A stretch of 64,000 bases of DNA, from contig JACCGJ010006488.1 of NCBI GenBank assembly GCA_013407085.1, positions 1 through 64,000 on the forward strand. The letters run 5' to 3'. Below the pieces are notes generated by a model. It saw nothing but the letters and a program-made list of their open reading frames with translations. It was not told the origin of the DNA and did no database searches. Positions 49,370-61,715 of this stretch are shown here, one piece after another. A program made the position numbers and the translations under genes. Within the stretch, counting starts at the first letter, position 1, and every line of letters begins with the position of its first letter. Source of the stretch: Atriophallophorus winterbourni. Taxonomy: Eukaryota; Platyhelminthes; Trematoda; Plagiorchiida; Microphallidae.

Positions 49370-50720
49370 AAATGTGAAAAATATAATACTATAAAAGAAA
49401 TACAGAATATCAAATGTAATGATCACGAATGAATGCATATGCATGTCCAGTTTCGCCTTGAACGCCACCAGGCGAGGAGAGTCCCAAGAAATATAGCACG
49501 GGCTGCAAAAAATGGCGCTAACAATCAATACAGGAACTTGGGACGTAAAGGGATAAGGCACGTCAGCGTGTCACTTTCTCATCACACACATCGAGAAAAT
49601 ATCTTTTAGTGGATATACTATGATATACATAATTAAATAAATAAGAATACTATCGCGCCGTATCCTCCTTAGGGTAAAGTCACATAGACACTAAATTCGA
49701 AATCATTTTCGTGTACGGAACATTGCGAAAACACATCACCAACTTTGGTGCTCTGTGATAGATTATATCAAAGAGAACAATATCTCTTCGCTGCCAAGGA
49801 GCACAAAGCTCTACCGTAAACTTCAAACTCCATCGAAGAGAGAAGTTCGTTGGCCTTGACAACGTTACCAGCAAGAATATTCCACATATTCGTCAAAGGA
49901 TAACTAACAATCTGTTGGCCTGTCGATATATATCCTGGAGATGAACCGTGATCTTCAGGTTTCCTCTAATCCATACTTCAAGAACATACTCTAACGAGCT
50001 CCACGTGAATTTTTAATTTGCCAATTGATAAGTCCAAGGAACATTCTGGCCAAGGTGCAGCATCTTACTTTTCCTTATATTGAATGTCATATCATTCATA
50101 GCCGCTCAATTTGACATGTTTTCCGAATCCGTTTGCAGTTTCTCACAATAATCTGCAGAACTGATTGGCGTCCAAATTGTTATATCATTTTGGATGATTT
50201 TAGGGGAGAGGGTAAATCGTTTATGGATAATCGAAAGAGGAGTGGGCCTAGCACGGTTTTTTGGGACTTCGCTAGTGATTTGAAATATTTGGGATAGCAC
50301 TCCGTTTACTTTAAATCGGTTGTGGCGATGGAACATATGGTCGCACAAACATTAGTGGTGAGGTTCACATATTCCTAAACGTATCAGTTTTTGAAGAATC
50401 AAATGGTGGTTGCTTTTGTCAAAAGCTTTAGATATATCTAAGTTACAGACGTGAATGCCAGTACCTCTATGCAATTCCTTCGTCCAGTCTCCTAAATTTA
50501 TAAGGAGATTCGTTAGACAAGAGCGATGAGATCGAAATCCATGCTGACGAAAACAAATTACGTAATTCAACGTGTGCAACCATTCTTTCCGAGACTCTAC
50601 CTTCCATGACCTTACCCATAATAGGTAATAGTGTGACGGGACGATAATTTGCTGCGTCAGATCGGTGGCCACCTTTGAAGATTCAAGATTCAATAATTTA
50701 TGGTCACAAAAAGCACATAG
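49370..50720 (-). pseudogene. LINE family B fragment, unit 1
   Basis: The minus strand contains FRQHGFRSHRSCLTNLLINL and HVCNLDISKAFDKSNHHLI, the reverse transcriptase palm start. The following frames shift repeatedly towards the C-terminal tail. Unit 1 has A-F-D-K where other units have A-F-D-R. Confidence 0.8.
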
Positions 50721-50730
50721 CTTCACATAG

Positions 50731-51660
50731 TATCATACACGATGGTATATTTTATCAAGCAGTAATATATCCTTTTTAACCACTGAGTCCAAGCTTGTGA
50801 TTCATGCTCCATAGTTGAAATAAGTAGGCTCTCATAATGGTTGGCAACGTTGCAGGCGAGAGTGTTCTGAAAATCCGTCGCAGCATACCTAGAAGCTTGG
50901 AAGCACGATGACCTCACAACGCACGCTGTTGCTCAGGTGCCACATACCCAGACTCCAAGATCTCTTTCCGACTCGGTCCAGCTCAAATTCGTGATATTGG
51001 TTATGGAATTGCTTACCAATTCGCCACACCTTGCATTTTGGAAATTGAGAGCCAATTTATTCCGTATCGACTATTCATTGAGAGCATCTAGATCACGTCA
51101 CAACTGTAGACAATCCGCATTTGATTTTAACCGCATCCAAATGATAATATCATCTTGCAAAGGGCGTCTCTGGTAGGTCGGTAATGTAAACGAAGAAAAG
51201 TACTGGCCTGAGGACTGAACCATGCGGTACGGCAATAGAGGAATCAATAACCTGAGATTTTACTTCATTGGTTCGAACGTTCGCATTGCGCACACTGAGG
51301 TAACTTTCAAGCCATACGAATAGCTGTCCGCTGATACCCATCTGCTTCAGCTTTTGTAGTAGTTGGAAGTGATCAACTCGGTCAAAAGCTTCAGACATAT
51401 CCAGATAGCAAGCGTGGAAGCTAGATCCTTTGTCAACCGCTTGGGTCCCGTCGTTTAACACCCTCAACAATGTTGTCAAGCATGAGCGACATTTACGAAA
51501 ACCCTGCTGCGCTACAGATAGCATATTTTGTGATTCCAAGTGATGAACAATTTGTTTCATTCACTATACGCTCTAGAACTTTGGATATCACAGAAAGTAG
51601 AGTAACAGGATGGTAGTTTGCAGGATTTGAACGACTTCCACTCTGTTGGCACCACTCCTT
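50731..51660 (-). pseudogene. LINE family A reverse transcriptase and C-terminus, unit 1
   Basis: 136 open codons (51150-51560) starting MKQIVHHLESQNMLSVAQQG, then HACYLDMSEAFDRVDHFQLL, then VPHGSVLRPVLFFVYITDLP. These are the A and B-type palm blocks. The F-A-D-D box is not seen in frame. The C-terminal part (50723-50917) has ASRYAATDFQNTLACNVANH. The element is cut at 51670 and joined to the zinc finger of the next unit. Confidence 0.85.
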
Positions 51661-53196
51661 CGGTTTGACAAGAGAAATAATAAACGAAGGGATAGTTAAT
51701 TATCGTTCACAAGCCTTACACACCCATCAGTCAAATTCTCATCACAATTTGCATGCAAATTTAATCCACAAAAAGTGCCTTTATTTGGAGCACTATCACT
51801 ACTTACCGGATAAAGGCACTTGGAGCAAAGGTCACGCTGGTTCCATGTCGCTTTAGGGTCAACAATCCGCAGGGTCACAGCTAAATAGATCGATTTCTTT
51901 GTCTGTGCTGGATCTTATAATGCAGTCAAATATCTTAGTTGACTGAATTGGGCTGGCAGGTTGAATGTGGGTCTTTGAACGACTGATCGACCTGGTTGTT
52001 CTGGTGATCTATTCATTTAACAAATAATCCACGATAACTCGTTAACATACAAATATAGAACGCAGAATCGGGTATCAAAATGCGTAGCTCGATGCGATCT
52101 TGGCAAAGTATACAAAAATCCTAGGATAGATGTTGGTGGGAAAATGTTTTAGCGCCTGAGCAAACTGAGATATTTGCATGGAATTAATAGCTTTTCTTCT
52201 GACCGGCTGACAAGATCGAAATGCATTTTCAGCGAAGATATGACCAACAGTTTCAGAGCAACAAAAATAAGACCACACAAAACGCCGTTTTTTCTGTTTT
52301 TAGTATTTTTATTGGGAATGTGCTAAGTGCATTAGCGATGCTTGCTAATCACAAGAGCTTTCAAATAATATACAGAATGCTCTCCACCGGCAAAACGAAA
52401 GAGCAGTAAGCTCAGAAAATACCGACGACGACAATTTCGAACTCGTGATATTTCGAGTTTCGGGATGATAGCATTAGAACGGTTGAAGCGGCAACATCTC
52501 CAGCAGTATAAAAAGATGGACAAGGCCAGCCGCAATCGAAGGATATGCAATTCGTCATTTTTGGTCAAATGATCCCTGCGCGGAGAGGGCTTGACTGACA
52601 AATCAGATCTAATTGAAACAGGGACGGATATGTTGAGGTTCATTGTTGTGATTGTTAGTTTTGCCTATATAGGATGGTCGTGTTTCGTTATTTGTCTTGT
52701 GCGTGATAAACGGGTTTGACAATCTGCTTCTCTTGTGTTGTTGGATTCGTGGGTGAACGGGATTAGCGTTGGACGTATTGACCTGAGGGATGAATCGAGA
52801 CACAATCGATGTGCGTGCGCGCAACGCGGGAGGTAACGTGGTTTAGTGTTGGACCGAATGTTGCGAAAAATGGCCACATGTTCATTGGCTGTCACATACC
52901 GCTTCAATAATTCACACCCGCCACACACTTATCAACGGTTTATAATCGTTGGTTGGCTGCTTGGACAGCCAGTAATATAAAAGCCACATTAGTACACGAA
53001 TTTAGGGCACATTAAACGTGTCCTAAAATGAATGTAGTGCGTACGATGGGGTGTGTATATGTTAGGTGTTGTGAACACGGCCCATTGGAACAGCGATTTT
53101 GCGACCAAATCAAATACTGTTTTATGGTGTGTGGATGTGTATGGCGATGCAGATTCTTTGACATCTGTAGACCGTCGTTTATGTACCACTGTTGTC

Positions 53197-53208
53197 ATTT
53201 TGAGCGAA
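53197..53208. other. Empty RTE target site, unit 2
   Basis: A single ATTTTGAGCGAA, as in unit 1. Confidence 0.85.
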
Positions 53209-54179
53209 AAGAAAGGATTAAATCTTAGTTTTGGGTTAAAATTATTAAGATAACTATGGAACAAAAAAGCATGCAAATGAATATTTTGGTTAATGGTTAT
53301 GGGTTTAACCCCTTTAAACATGTGTTTGGACACATGTTTTGAACAGGTTGGTCGCACAAGCCTTATCCCTCCTTGATAACTATGGAACGTTTATCTCTCG
53401 TATTTTACGATGACGAGGTTACTAAAAAACACTGAGCTATTCATCATAAACATTCTGGTCCTGATTATTGATTCTTACTATTTGTGGTTAGCAACGAAGC
53501 CTGGGTGGCGCTTGATTCCTTCAAATTTTAGTGTTTTCTAACCGCTTTCTGAATTTATAGCGGGACTCGGACTGCTCTACAGGCCAAATTCTAAGATTTA
53601 CAGGACTAACGCGTTATTTACATGTTAGCTTTACCTCATTCCTATAATTACTCCCCGGTAATATCAGGAGCTACCTAAACAGGATATTAGAATTTCAATT
53701 CTCTCCAGCGCACAATGTCTGCACATCTGTTATTGAAGATGCTCACGTGAGCGCGATGTTCAATGTGCACCATTGTTTGCACTATTCACGTTCAAAAATG
53801 TACTTGTAGTTGTTGCAGATTCCAAGAGTATTTCAGTAAATATAACAACAAAATTTGGTTAGCTGAATGCGATGTACTAATTGCTGATTGGACAGTCGGA
53901 TGTACATCCACGATAAATATTTCGTCATTGCAAGTAACTCAACAATATGGTTCTGAAGATATCGATAATATGGAGTGAGTTATGGTGTTCAATAATTTAT
54001 ATTGGTTTAACCCATACCAATTTGAGAACGTTTTACACATTAAATTAACTAACTGTAATATATGTATTGGAATTCATTTCCATCATAACAGCTCAAGAAG
54101 AACTACGAGCCGTTTACACTCATCAAGTAGAGGCAGTGGGATCAGGAACCGCTTGTCTTACAACATCATAGAAATGAGA

Positions 54180-55545
54180 TTGAAAATGTGAAAAATATAA
54201 TACTATAAAAGAAATACAGAATATCAAATGTAATGATCACGAATGATGTTCTTGTGCATGTGTAAGTCCAGTTTCGCCTGTAAACGCCACCAGGCGAGGA
54301 GAGTCCCAAGAAATATAGCACGTGCGGCAAATTGGCTCTAACAATCAAATTCAGGAACTTGGGACGTAAAGGGATAAGGCATGTCAGCCTTTCACTTTCT
54401 CATCAAAAACATCGAGAAAATATCTTTTAATGGATATACTATGATATACATTATTAAATAAATAAGAATACTATCGCGCCGTATCCGCCTTGGGTAAAGC
54501 CAAATAGACACTTAATTCGAAATCTTTTCGTGTACGGAACATTGCGAAAACACATCACCAACTTTGGTGCTCTGTGATAGATTATATCAAAGAGAACAAC
54601 ATGTTTTCGCTGCCAAGGAGCACAAAGCTCTACCGTAAACTTCATAGTCCATCGAAGAGAGAAGTTCGTTATCCTTGACAACGTTACCAGCAAGAATATT
54701 CCACATATTCGTCAAAGGCAAACTAACAATCTGTTGGCCTGTCGATATATATCCTGGAAATGTACCGTGATGTTCAGATTTCCTCTGATCCCTACTTCAA
54801 GAACATACTCTAACGAGCTCCACGTGAATTTTTAATTTGCCAATTGATAAGTCCAAGGAACATTCTGGCCAAGTGCAGCATCTTACTTTTCCTTATATTG
54901 AATGTCATATCATTCATAACCGCTCAATTTGACATGTTTTCCGAAACCGTTTGCAGTTTCTCACAATAATCTGCAGAACTGACTGGCGTCCAAATTGTTA
55001 TATCATTTTGGATGATTTTAGGGGAGAGGGTAAATCGTCTATGGATAATCGAAAGAGGAGTGGGCCTAGCACGGTTTTTTGGGACTTCGCTAGTGATTTG
55101 AAATATTTGGGATAGCACTCCGTTTACTTTAAATCGGTTGTGGCGATGGAACATATGGTCGCACAAACATTAGTGGTGAGGTTCACATATTACTAAACGT
55201 ATCAGGTTTTTAGAATCAAATCGTGATTGCTTCTGTCAAAAGCTTTAGATATATCTAAGTAACAGACGTGAATGCCAGTACCTCTATGCAATCCCTTCGT
55301 CCAGTCTTCTAAATTTTTAAGGAGATTCGTTAGACAAGAGCGATGAGATCGAAATCCATGCTGACGAAAACAAATTACGTAATTCAAAGTGTGCAACCAT
55401 TCTTTCCGAGACTCTACCTTCCATGACCTTACCCATAATAGGCAATAGTGTGACGGGACGATAATTTGCTGCGTCAGATCGGTGGCCACCTTTGAAGATT
55501 CAAGATTCAAGAATTTATGGTCACAAAAAGCACATAGCTTCACAT
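54180..55545 (-). pseudogene. LINE family B fragment, unit 2
   Basis: Reverse transcriptase blocks at 55202-55543 (HGFRSHRSCLTNLLKNLEDW, then CYLDISKAFDRSNHDLI). The C-terminal tail is towards 54200. Frameshifts separate the parts. Confidence 0.8.
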
Positions 55546-55549
55546 AGTA

Positions 55550-56480
55550 TCATACACGATGGTATATCTTATCAAGCAATAATACATCCTTTTTAACCAC
55601 GGAGTCCAAGCTTGTGATGCATGCTCCATAGTTGGAATTAAGTAGGCTTTCATGATGGTTGGCAACGTTGCAGGCGAGAGTGTTCTGAAAATCCGTCGCA
55701 GCATACCTAGAAGCTTGGAAGCACGATGACCTCACAACGCACGCTGTTCCTCAGGCTGCCACATACCCAGACTCCAAGATCTCTTTCCGACTCGGTCCAG
55801 CTCAAATTCGTGATATTGGTTATGGAATTGCTTACCAATTCGCCACACCTTGCATTTTGGAAATTGAGAGCCAATTTATTCTGTATCGACTATTCATTGA
55901 GAGCATCTAGATCACGTCACAACTGTACACAATCCGCATTTGATTTTAACCGCATCTAAATGATAATATCATCTTGCAAAGAGCGTCTCTGGTAGGTCGT
56001 TAATGTAAACGAAGAAAAGTACTGGCCTGAGGACTGAACCATGCGGTACGCCAATAGAGGAATCAATAACCGGAGATTTTACTTCATTGATTCGAACGTT
56101 CGCATTGCGCACACTGAGGTAACTTTCAAGCCATACGAATAGCTGTCCGCTGATACCCATCTGCTTCAGCTTTTGTAGTAGTTGGAAGTGATCAACTCGG
56201 TCAAAAGCTTCAGACATATCCAGATAGCAAGCGTGAAAGCTAGCTCCTTTGTCAACCGCTTGGGTCCCGTCGTTTAACACCCTCAACAATGTTGTCAAGC
56301 ATGAGCGACATTTACGAAAACCCTGCTGCGCTACAGATAGCATATTTTGTGATTCCAAGTGATGAACAATTTGTTTCATTCACTATACGCTCTAGAACTT
56401 TGGATATCACAGAAAGTAGAGTAACAGGATGGTAGTTTGCAGGATTTGAACGACTTCCACTCTGTTGGCACCACTCCTTC
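55550..56480 (-). pseudogene. LINE family A reverse transcriptase and C-terminus, unit 2
   Basis: The same 136-codon palm block as unit 1 (55969-56379), with SIGVPHGSVLRPVLFFVYIN in place of the unit 1 variant. The tail frame at 55550-55735 ends VVKKDVLLLDKIYHRV, matching the common K-K-D-x-x-L-L-x-K block of CR1 ORF2. Confidence 0.85.
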
Positions 56481-57150
56481 GGTTTGACAAGAGAAATAAT
56501 AAACGAAGGGATAGTTAATTATCGTTCACAAGCCTTACACACCCATCAGTCAAATTCTCATCACAATTTGCATGCAAATTTAATCCACAAAAAGTGCCTT
56601 TATTTGGAGCACTATCACTACTTACCGGATAAAGGCACTTGGAGCAAAGGTCACGCTGGTTCCATGTCGCTTTAGGGTCAACAATCCGCAGGGTCACAGC
56701 TAAATAGATCGATTTCTTTGTCTGTGCTGGATCTTATAATGCAGTCAAATATCTTAGTTGACTGAATTGGGCTGGCAGGTTGAATGTGGGTCTTTGAACG
56801 ACTGATCGACCTGGTTGTTCTGGTGATCTATTCATTTAACAAATAATCCACGATAACTCGTTAACATACAAATATAGAACGCAGAATCGGGTATCAAAAT
56901 GCGTAGCTCGATGCGATCTTGGCAAAGTATACAAAAATCCTAGGATAGATGTTGGTGGGAAAATGTTTTAGCGCCTGAGCAAACTGAGATATTTGCATGG
57001 AATTAATAGCTTTTCTTCTGACCGGCTGACAAGATCGAAATGCATTTTCAGCGAAGATATGACCAACAGTTTCAGAGCAACAAAAATAAGACCACACAAA
57101 ACGCCGTTTTTTCTGTTTTTAGTATTTTTATTGGGAATGTGCTAAGTGCA

Positions 57151-57747
57151 TTAGCGATGCTTGCTAATCACAAGAGCTTTCAAATAATATACAGAATGCT
57201 CTCCACCGGCAAAACGAAAGAGCAGTAAGCTCAGAAAATACCGACGACGACAATTTCGAACTCGTGATATTTCGAGTTTCGGGATGATAGCATTAGAACG
57301 GTTGAAGCGGCAACATCTCCAGCAGTATAAAAAGATGGACAAGGCCAGCCGCAATCGAAGGATATGCAATTCGTCATTTTTGGTCAAATGATCCCTGCGC
57401 GGAGAGGGCTTGACTGACAAATCAGATCTAATTGAAACAGGGACGGATATGTTGAGTTTCAGTTTCGTGATTGTTAGTTTTGTCTGTATAGGATGGGTGT
57501 GTTTCGTTATTTGTCTTGTGCGTGATAAACGGGTTTGACAATCTGCTTCTCTTGTGTTGTGGGATTCGTGGGTGAACGGGATTAGCGTTGGACGAATTGA
57601 CCTGAGGGATGAATCGAGACACAATCGATGTGCGTGCGCGCAACGCGGGAGGTAACGTGGTTTAGTGTTGGACCGAATGTTGCGAAAAATGGCCACATGT
57701 TCATTGGCTGCCACATACCGCTTCAATATTTCACACCCGCCACACAC
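57151..57747 (-). CDS. Unrecognised 198-codon ORF, unit 3
   Basis: Starts MCGGCEILKRYVAANEHVA and ends LKALVISKHR. Rich in arginine, serine and histidine, with no domain known to me. It lies upstream of the LINE A zinc-finger ORF on the same strand. Unit 4 has the same length (62385-62981) with one residue changed. Units 1 and 2 break it into shorter frames. It may simply be a chance open frame in a LINE 5' region. Confidence 0.2.
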   Translation of the reverse strand: MCGGCEILKRYVAANEHVAIFRNIRSNTKPRYLPRCAHAHRLCLDSSLRSIRPTLIPFTHESHNTREADCQTRLSRTRQITKHTHPIQTKLTITKLKLNISVPVSIRSDLSVKPSPRRDHLTKNDELHILRLRLALSIFLYCWRCCRFNRSNAIIPKLEISRVRNCRRRYFLSLLLFRFAGGEHSVYYLKALVISKHR

Positions 57748-58027
57748 TTATCAACGGTTTATAATCGTTGGTTGGCTGCTTGGACAGCCAGTAATATAAA
57801 CGCCACATTAGTACACGAATTTAGGGCACATTAAACGTGTCCTAAAACGAATGTAGTGCGTACGATGGGGTGTGTATATGTTAGGTGTTGTGAACACGGC
57901 CCATTGGAACAGCGATTTTGCGACCAAATCAAATACTGTTATATGGTGTGTGGATGTGTATGGCGATGCAGATTCTTTGACATCTGTAGACCGTCGTTTA
58001 TGTACCACTGTTGTCATTTTGAGCGAA

Positions 58028-58405
58028 GTCAGTCAGTCCAGTCCAGTCCTTTTTTCCGTGCCGGGTGGCGACATAGGCGAAAGACAACTTCGCTAGTGGT
58101 TCTCGTCTGTCGCTGCTTCCCTCCTTTGCCGTCCTGCACCGTGAATCCTTGTGCATGTAGTTCGCGTTCCACCAAACGTTCTGCGCCAAGTTTCCTTGGT
58201 CCGTCCCCTTTTTCGTTTACCTTGCGGATGCCAGTGCATGGCTACCTTCGTATGCGAACTGGGATCCATCATGCAGACATGACCGAACCACGGATCTGTT
58301 GTCATCGTTTCCGTAGCAATGTAGGTTTTACGGGATAGGGTTGCTAGCCCTAAGCCCAACCCTCCTCTTTTCTCAGACGGGCTTGGGACCATCCTTGGCG
58401 GAGTT
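58028..58405 (-). mobile_element. 5'-truncated RTE-like LINE insertion, unit 3
   Basis: A 378-bp insertion flanked by ATTTTGAGCGAA at 58016-58027 and 58406-58417. On the minus strand it reads DPWFGHVCMMDPSSH, then HWHPQGKRKRGRTKETWRRT, the conserved C-terminus of RTE-type ORF2. It ends in a short GACT/TGAC-type repeat, as RTE 3' ends commonly do. Frameshifts break the reading frame after TWRRT. Confidence 0.88.
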
Positions 58406-59404
58406 ATTTTGAGCGAAGAGAACGGATTAAATCTTAGTTTTGGGTTAAAATTATTAAGATAACTATGGAACAATAAAGCATGCAAATTAATATTTTGGTT
58501 AATGGTTATGGGTTTAACCCCTTTAAACATGTGTTTGGACACTTGATTTGAACAGGTTGGTCGCAAAAGCCTTATCCAACAGTGGCATACAATCCCTCCT
58601 TGATAACTATGGAACGTTTATCTCTGGTATTTTACGATGACGAGGTTATCAAAAAACGCTGAGCTATTCATCATAAACATTCTGGTCCTGATTATTGATT
58701 CTTACTATTTGTCGTCAGCAACGACGCCTGGGTGGCGCTTGATTCCTTCAATTTTTAGTGTTTTCTAACCGCTTTCTGAATTTATAGCGGGACTCGGACT
58801 GCTCTACAGGCCAAATTCTAAGATTTACAGGACTAACGCGTTATTTACATGTTAGCTTTACCTCATTCCTATAATTACTCCCCGGTAATATCAGGAGCTA
58901 CCTAAACAGGATATTAGAATTTCAATTCTCTCCAGCGCACAATGTCTGCACATCTGTTATTGAAGATGCTCACGTGAGCGCGATGTTCAATGTGCACCAT
59001 TGTTTGCACTATTCACGTTCAAAAATGTACTTGTAGTTGTTGCAGATTCCAAGAGTATTTCAGTAAATATAACAACAAAATTTGGTTAGCTGAATGCGAT
59101 GTACTAATTGCTGATTGGACAGTCGGATGTACATCCACGATAAATATTTCGTCATTGCAAGTAACTCAACAATATGGTTCTGAAGATATCGATAATATGG
59201 AGTGAGTTATGGTGTTCAATAATTTATATTGGTTTAACCCATACCAATTTGAGAACGTTTTACACATTAAATTAACTAACTGTAATATATGTATTGGAAT
59301 TCATTTCCATCATAACAGCTCAAGAAGAACTACGAGCCGTTTACACTCATCAAGTAGAGGCAGTGGGATCAGGAACCGCTTGTCTTACAACATCATAGAA
59401 ATGA

Positions 59405-60780
59405 GATTGAAAATGTGAAAAATATAATACTATAAAAGAAATACAGAATATCAAATGTAATGATCACGAATGATGTTCTTGTGCATGTGTAAGTCCAGTT
59501 TCGCCTGTAAACGCCACCAGGCGAGGAGAGTCCCAAGAAATATAGCACGTGCGGCAAATTGGCTCTAACAATCAAATTCAGGAACTTGGGACGTAAAGGG
59601 ATAAGGCATGTCAGCCTTTCACTTTCTCATCAAAAACATCGAGAAAATATCTTTTAATGGATATACTATGATATACATTATTAAATAAATAAGAATACTA
59701 TCGCGCCGTATCCGCCTTGGGTAAAGCCAAATAGACACTTAATTCGAAATCTTTTCGTGTACGGAACATTGCGAAAACACATCACCAACTTTGGTGCTCT
59801 GTGATAGATTATATCAAAGAGAACAATATCTTTTCGCTGCCAAGGAGCACAAACCTCTACCGTAAACTTCATAGTCCATCGAAGAGAGACGTTCGTTAGC
59901 CTTGACAACGTTACCAGCAAGAATATTCCAAATATTCGTCAAAGGATAACTAACAATCTGTTGGCCTGTCGATATATATCCTGGAGATGAACCGTGATCT
60001 TCAGGTTTCCTCTATCCATACTTCAAGAACATACTCTAACGAGCTCCACGTGAATTTTTAATTTGCCAATTGATAAGTCCAAGGAACATTCTGGCCAAGT
60101 GCAGCATCTTACTTTTCCTTATATTGAATGTCATATCATTCATAGCCGCTCAATTTGACATGTTTTCCGAATTCCAAATCCGTTTGCAGTTTCTCACAAT
60201 AATCTGCAGAACTGATTGGCGTCCAAATTGTTATATCATTTTGGATGATTTTAGGGGAGAGGGTAAATCGTTTATGGATAATCGAAAGAGGAGTGGGCCT
60301 AGCACGGTTTTTTGGGACTTCGCTGGTGATTTGAAATATTTGGGATAGCACTCCGTTTACTTTAAATCGGTTGTGGCGATGGAACATATGGTCGCACAAA
60401 CATTAGTGGTGAGGTTCACATATTCCTAAACGTATCAGTTTTTGAAGAATCAAATGGTGATTGATTCTGTCAAAAGCTTTAGATATATCTAAGTAACAGA
60501 CGTGAATGCCAGTACCTCTATGCAATTCCTTCGTCCAGTCTTCTAAATTTATAAGGAGATTCGTTAGACAAGAGCGATGAGATCGAAATCCATGCTGACG
60601 AAAACAAATTACGTAATTCAAAGTGTGCAACCATTCTTTCCGAGACTCTACCTTCCATGACCTTACCCATAATAGGCAATAGTGTGACGGGACGATAATT
60701 TGCTGCGTCAGATCGGTGGCCACCTTTGAAGATTCAAGATTCAAGAATTTATGGTCACAAAAAGCACATAGCTTCACATA
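59405..60780 (-). pseudogene. LINE family B fragment, unit 3
   Basis: The best preserved copy of this family. The 60403-60777 frame reads HGFRSHRSCLTNLLINLEDW, then GTGIHVCYLDISKAFDRINH. A second frame over the same segment shows the N-Y-R-P-V-T-L-L-P block, so one frameshift separates adjacent motifs. The C-terminal part is at 59681-60399. Confidence 0.82.
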
Positions 60781-60783
60781 GTA

Positions 60784-61715
60784 TCATACACGATGGTATA
60801 TCTTATCAAGCAATAATACATCCTTTTTAACCACGGAGTCCAAGCTTGTGATGCATGCTCCATAGTTGGAATTAAGTAGGCTTTCATGATGGTTGGCAAC
60901 GTTGCAGGCGAGAGTGTTCTGAAAATCCGTCGCAGCATACCTAGAAGCTTGGAAGCACGATGACCTCACAACGCACGCTGTTCCTCAGGCTGCCACATAC
61001 CCAGACTCCAAGATCTCTTTCCGACTCGGTCCAGCTCAAATTCGTGATATTGGTTATGGAATTGCTTACCAATTCGCCACACCTTGTATTTTGGACATTG
61101 AGAGCCAATTTATTCCGTATCGACTATTCATTGAGAGCATCTAGATCACGTCACAACTGTACAAAATCCGCATTTGATTTTAACCGCATCCAAATGATAA
61201 TATCATCTTGCAAAGAGCGTCTCTGGTAGGTCGTTAATGTAAACGAAGAAAAGTACTGGCCTGAGGACTGAACCATGCGGTACGCCAATAGAGGAATCAA
61301 TAACCGGAGATTTTACTTCATTGATTCGAACGTTCGCATTGCGCACACTGAGGTAACTTTCAAGCCATACGAATAGCTGTCCGCTGATACCCATCTGCTT
61401 CAGCTTTTGTAGTAGTTGGAAGTGATCAACTCGGTCAAAAGCTTCAGACATATCCAGATAGCAAGCGTGAAAGCTAGCTCCTTCGTCAACCGCTTGGTTC
61501 CTGTCGTTCAACACCCTCAACAATGTTGTCAAGCATGAGCGACATTTACGAAAACCCTGCTGCGCTACAGATAGCATATTTTGTGATTCCAAGTGATGAA
61601 CAATTTGTTTCATTCACTATACGCTCTAGAACTTTGGATATCACAGAAAGTAGAGTAACAGGATGGTAGTTTGCAGGATTTGAACGACTTCCACTCTGTT
61701 GGCACCACTCCTTCG
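60784..61715 (-). pseudogene. LINE family A reverse transcriptase and C-terminus, unit 3
   Basis: 136-codon palm block at 61203-61613 and tail frame at 60784-60969 identical to the unit 2 tail. Small changes near residue 38 (RNQAVDEGA in place of GTQAVDKGA). Confidence 0.85.

Larger units (their letters stand above)
46855..51670. repeat. Tandem array unit 1 (4816 bp)
   Basis: Starts at AGAGAAATAATAAAC. Order on the + axis: zinc finger of LINE A (minus), 5' region, family B LINE fragment (minus, 49370-50720), then LINE A C-terminus and reverse transcriptase (minus, 50731-51660). It has no RTE-like insertion. Its start is more diverged than that of the other units (AACGGAGGG against AACGAAGGG), and upstream sequence continues into full LINE A rather than a previous unit. 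Confidence 0.9.
51671..56489. repeat. Tandem array unit 2 (4819 bp)
   Basis: Same order as unit 1. The first 900 bases or so are identical or nearly so to unit 3, whereas 52650-53450 is closer to unit 1, so the unit is a mosaic. No RTE-like insertion (empty site at 53197-53208). Zinc finger at 51696-51878, family B at 54180-55545, LINE A reverse transcriptase at 55550-56480. Confidence 0.9.

Noticed and set aside
53763..53978. 71-codon cysteine-containing + ORF, repeated at 58990-59205
   Set aside because: It is antisense to LINE sequence, broken in unit 1 and in the left-flank relative, and lacks any known motif.
57856..58338. 160-codon + ORF running into the RTE insertion
   Set aside because: It is a shadow frame opposite the RTE ORF2 tail and disappears in units lacking the insertion.
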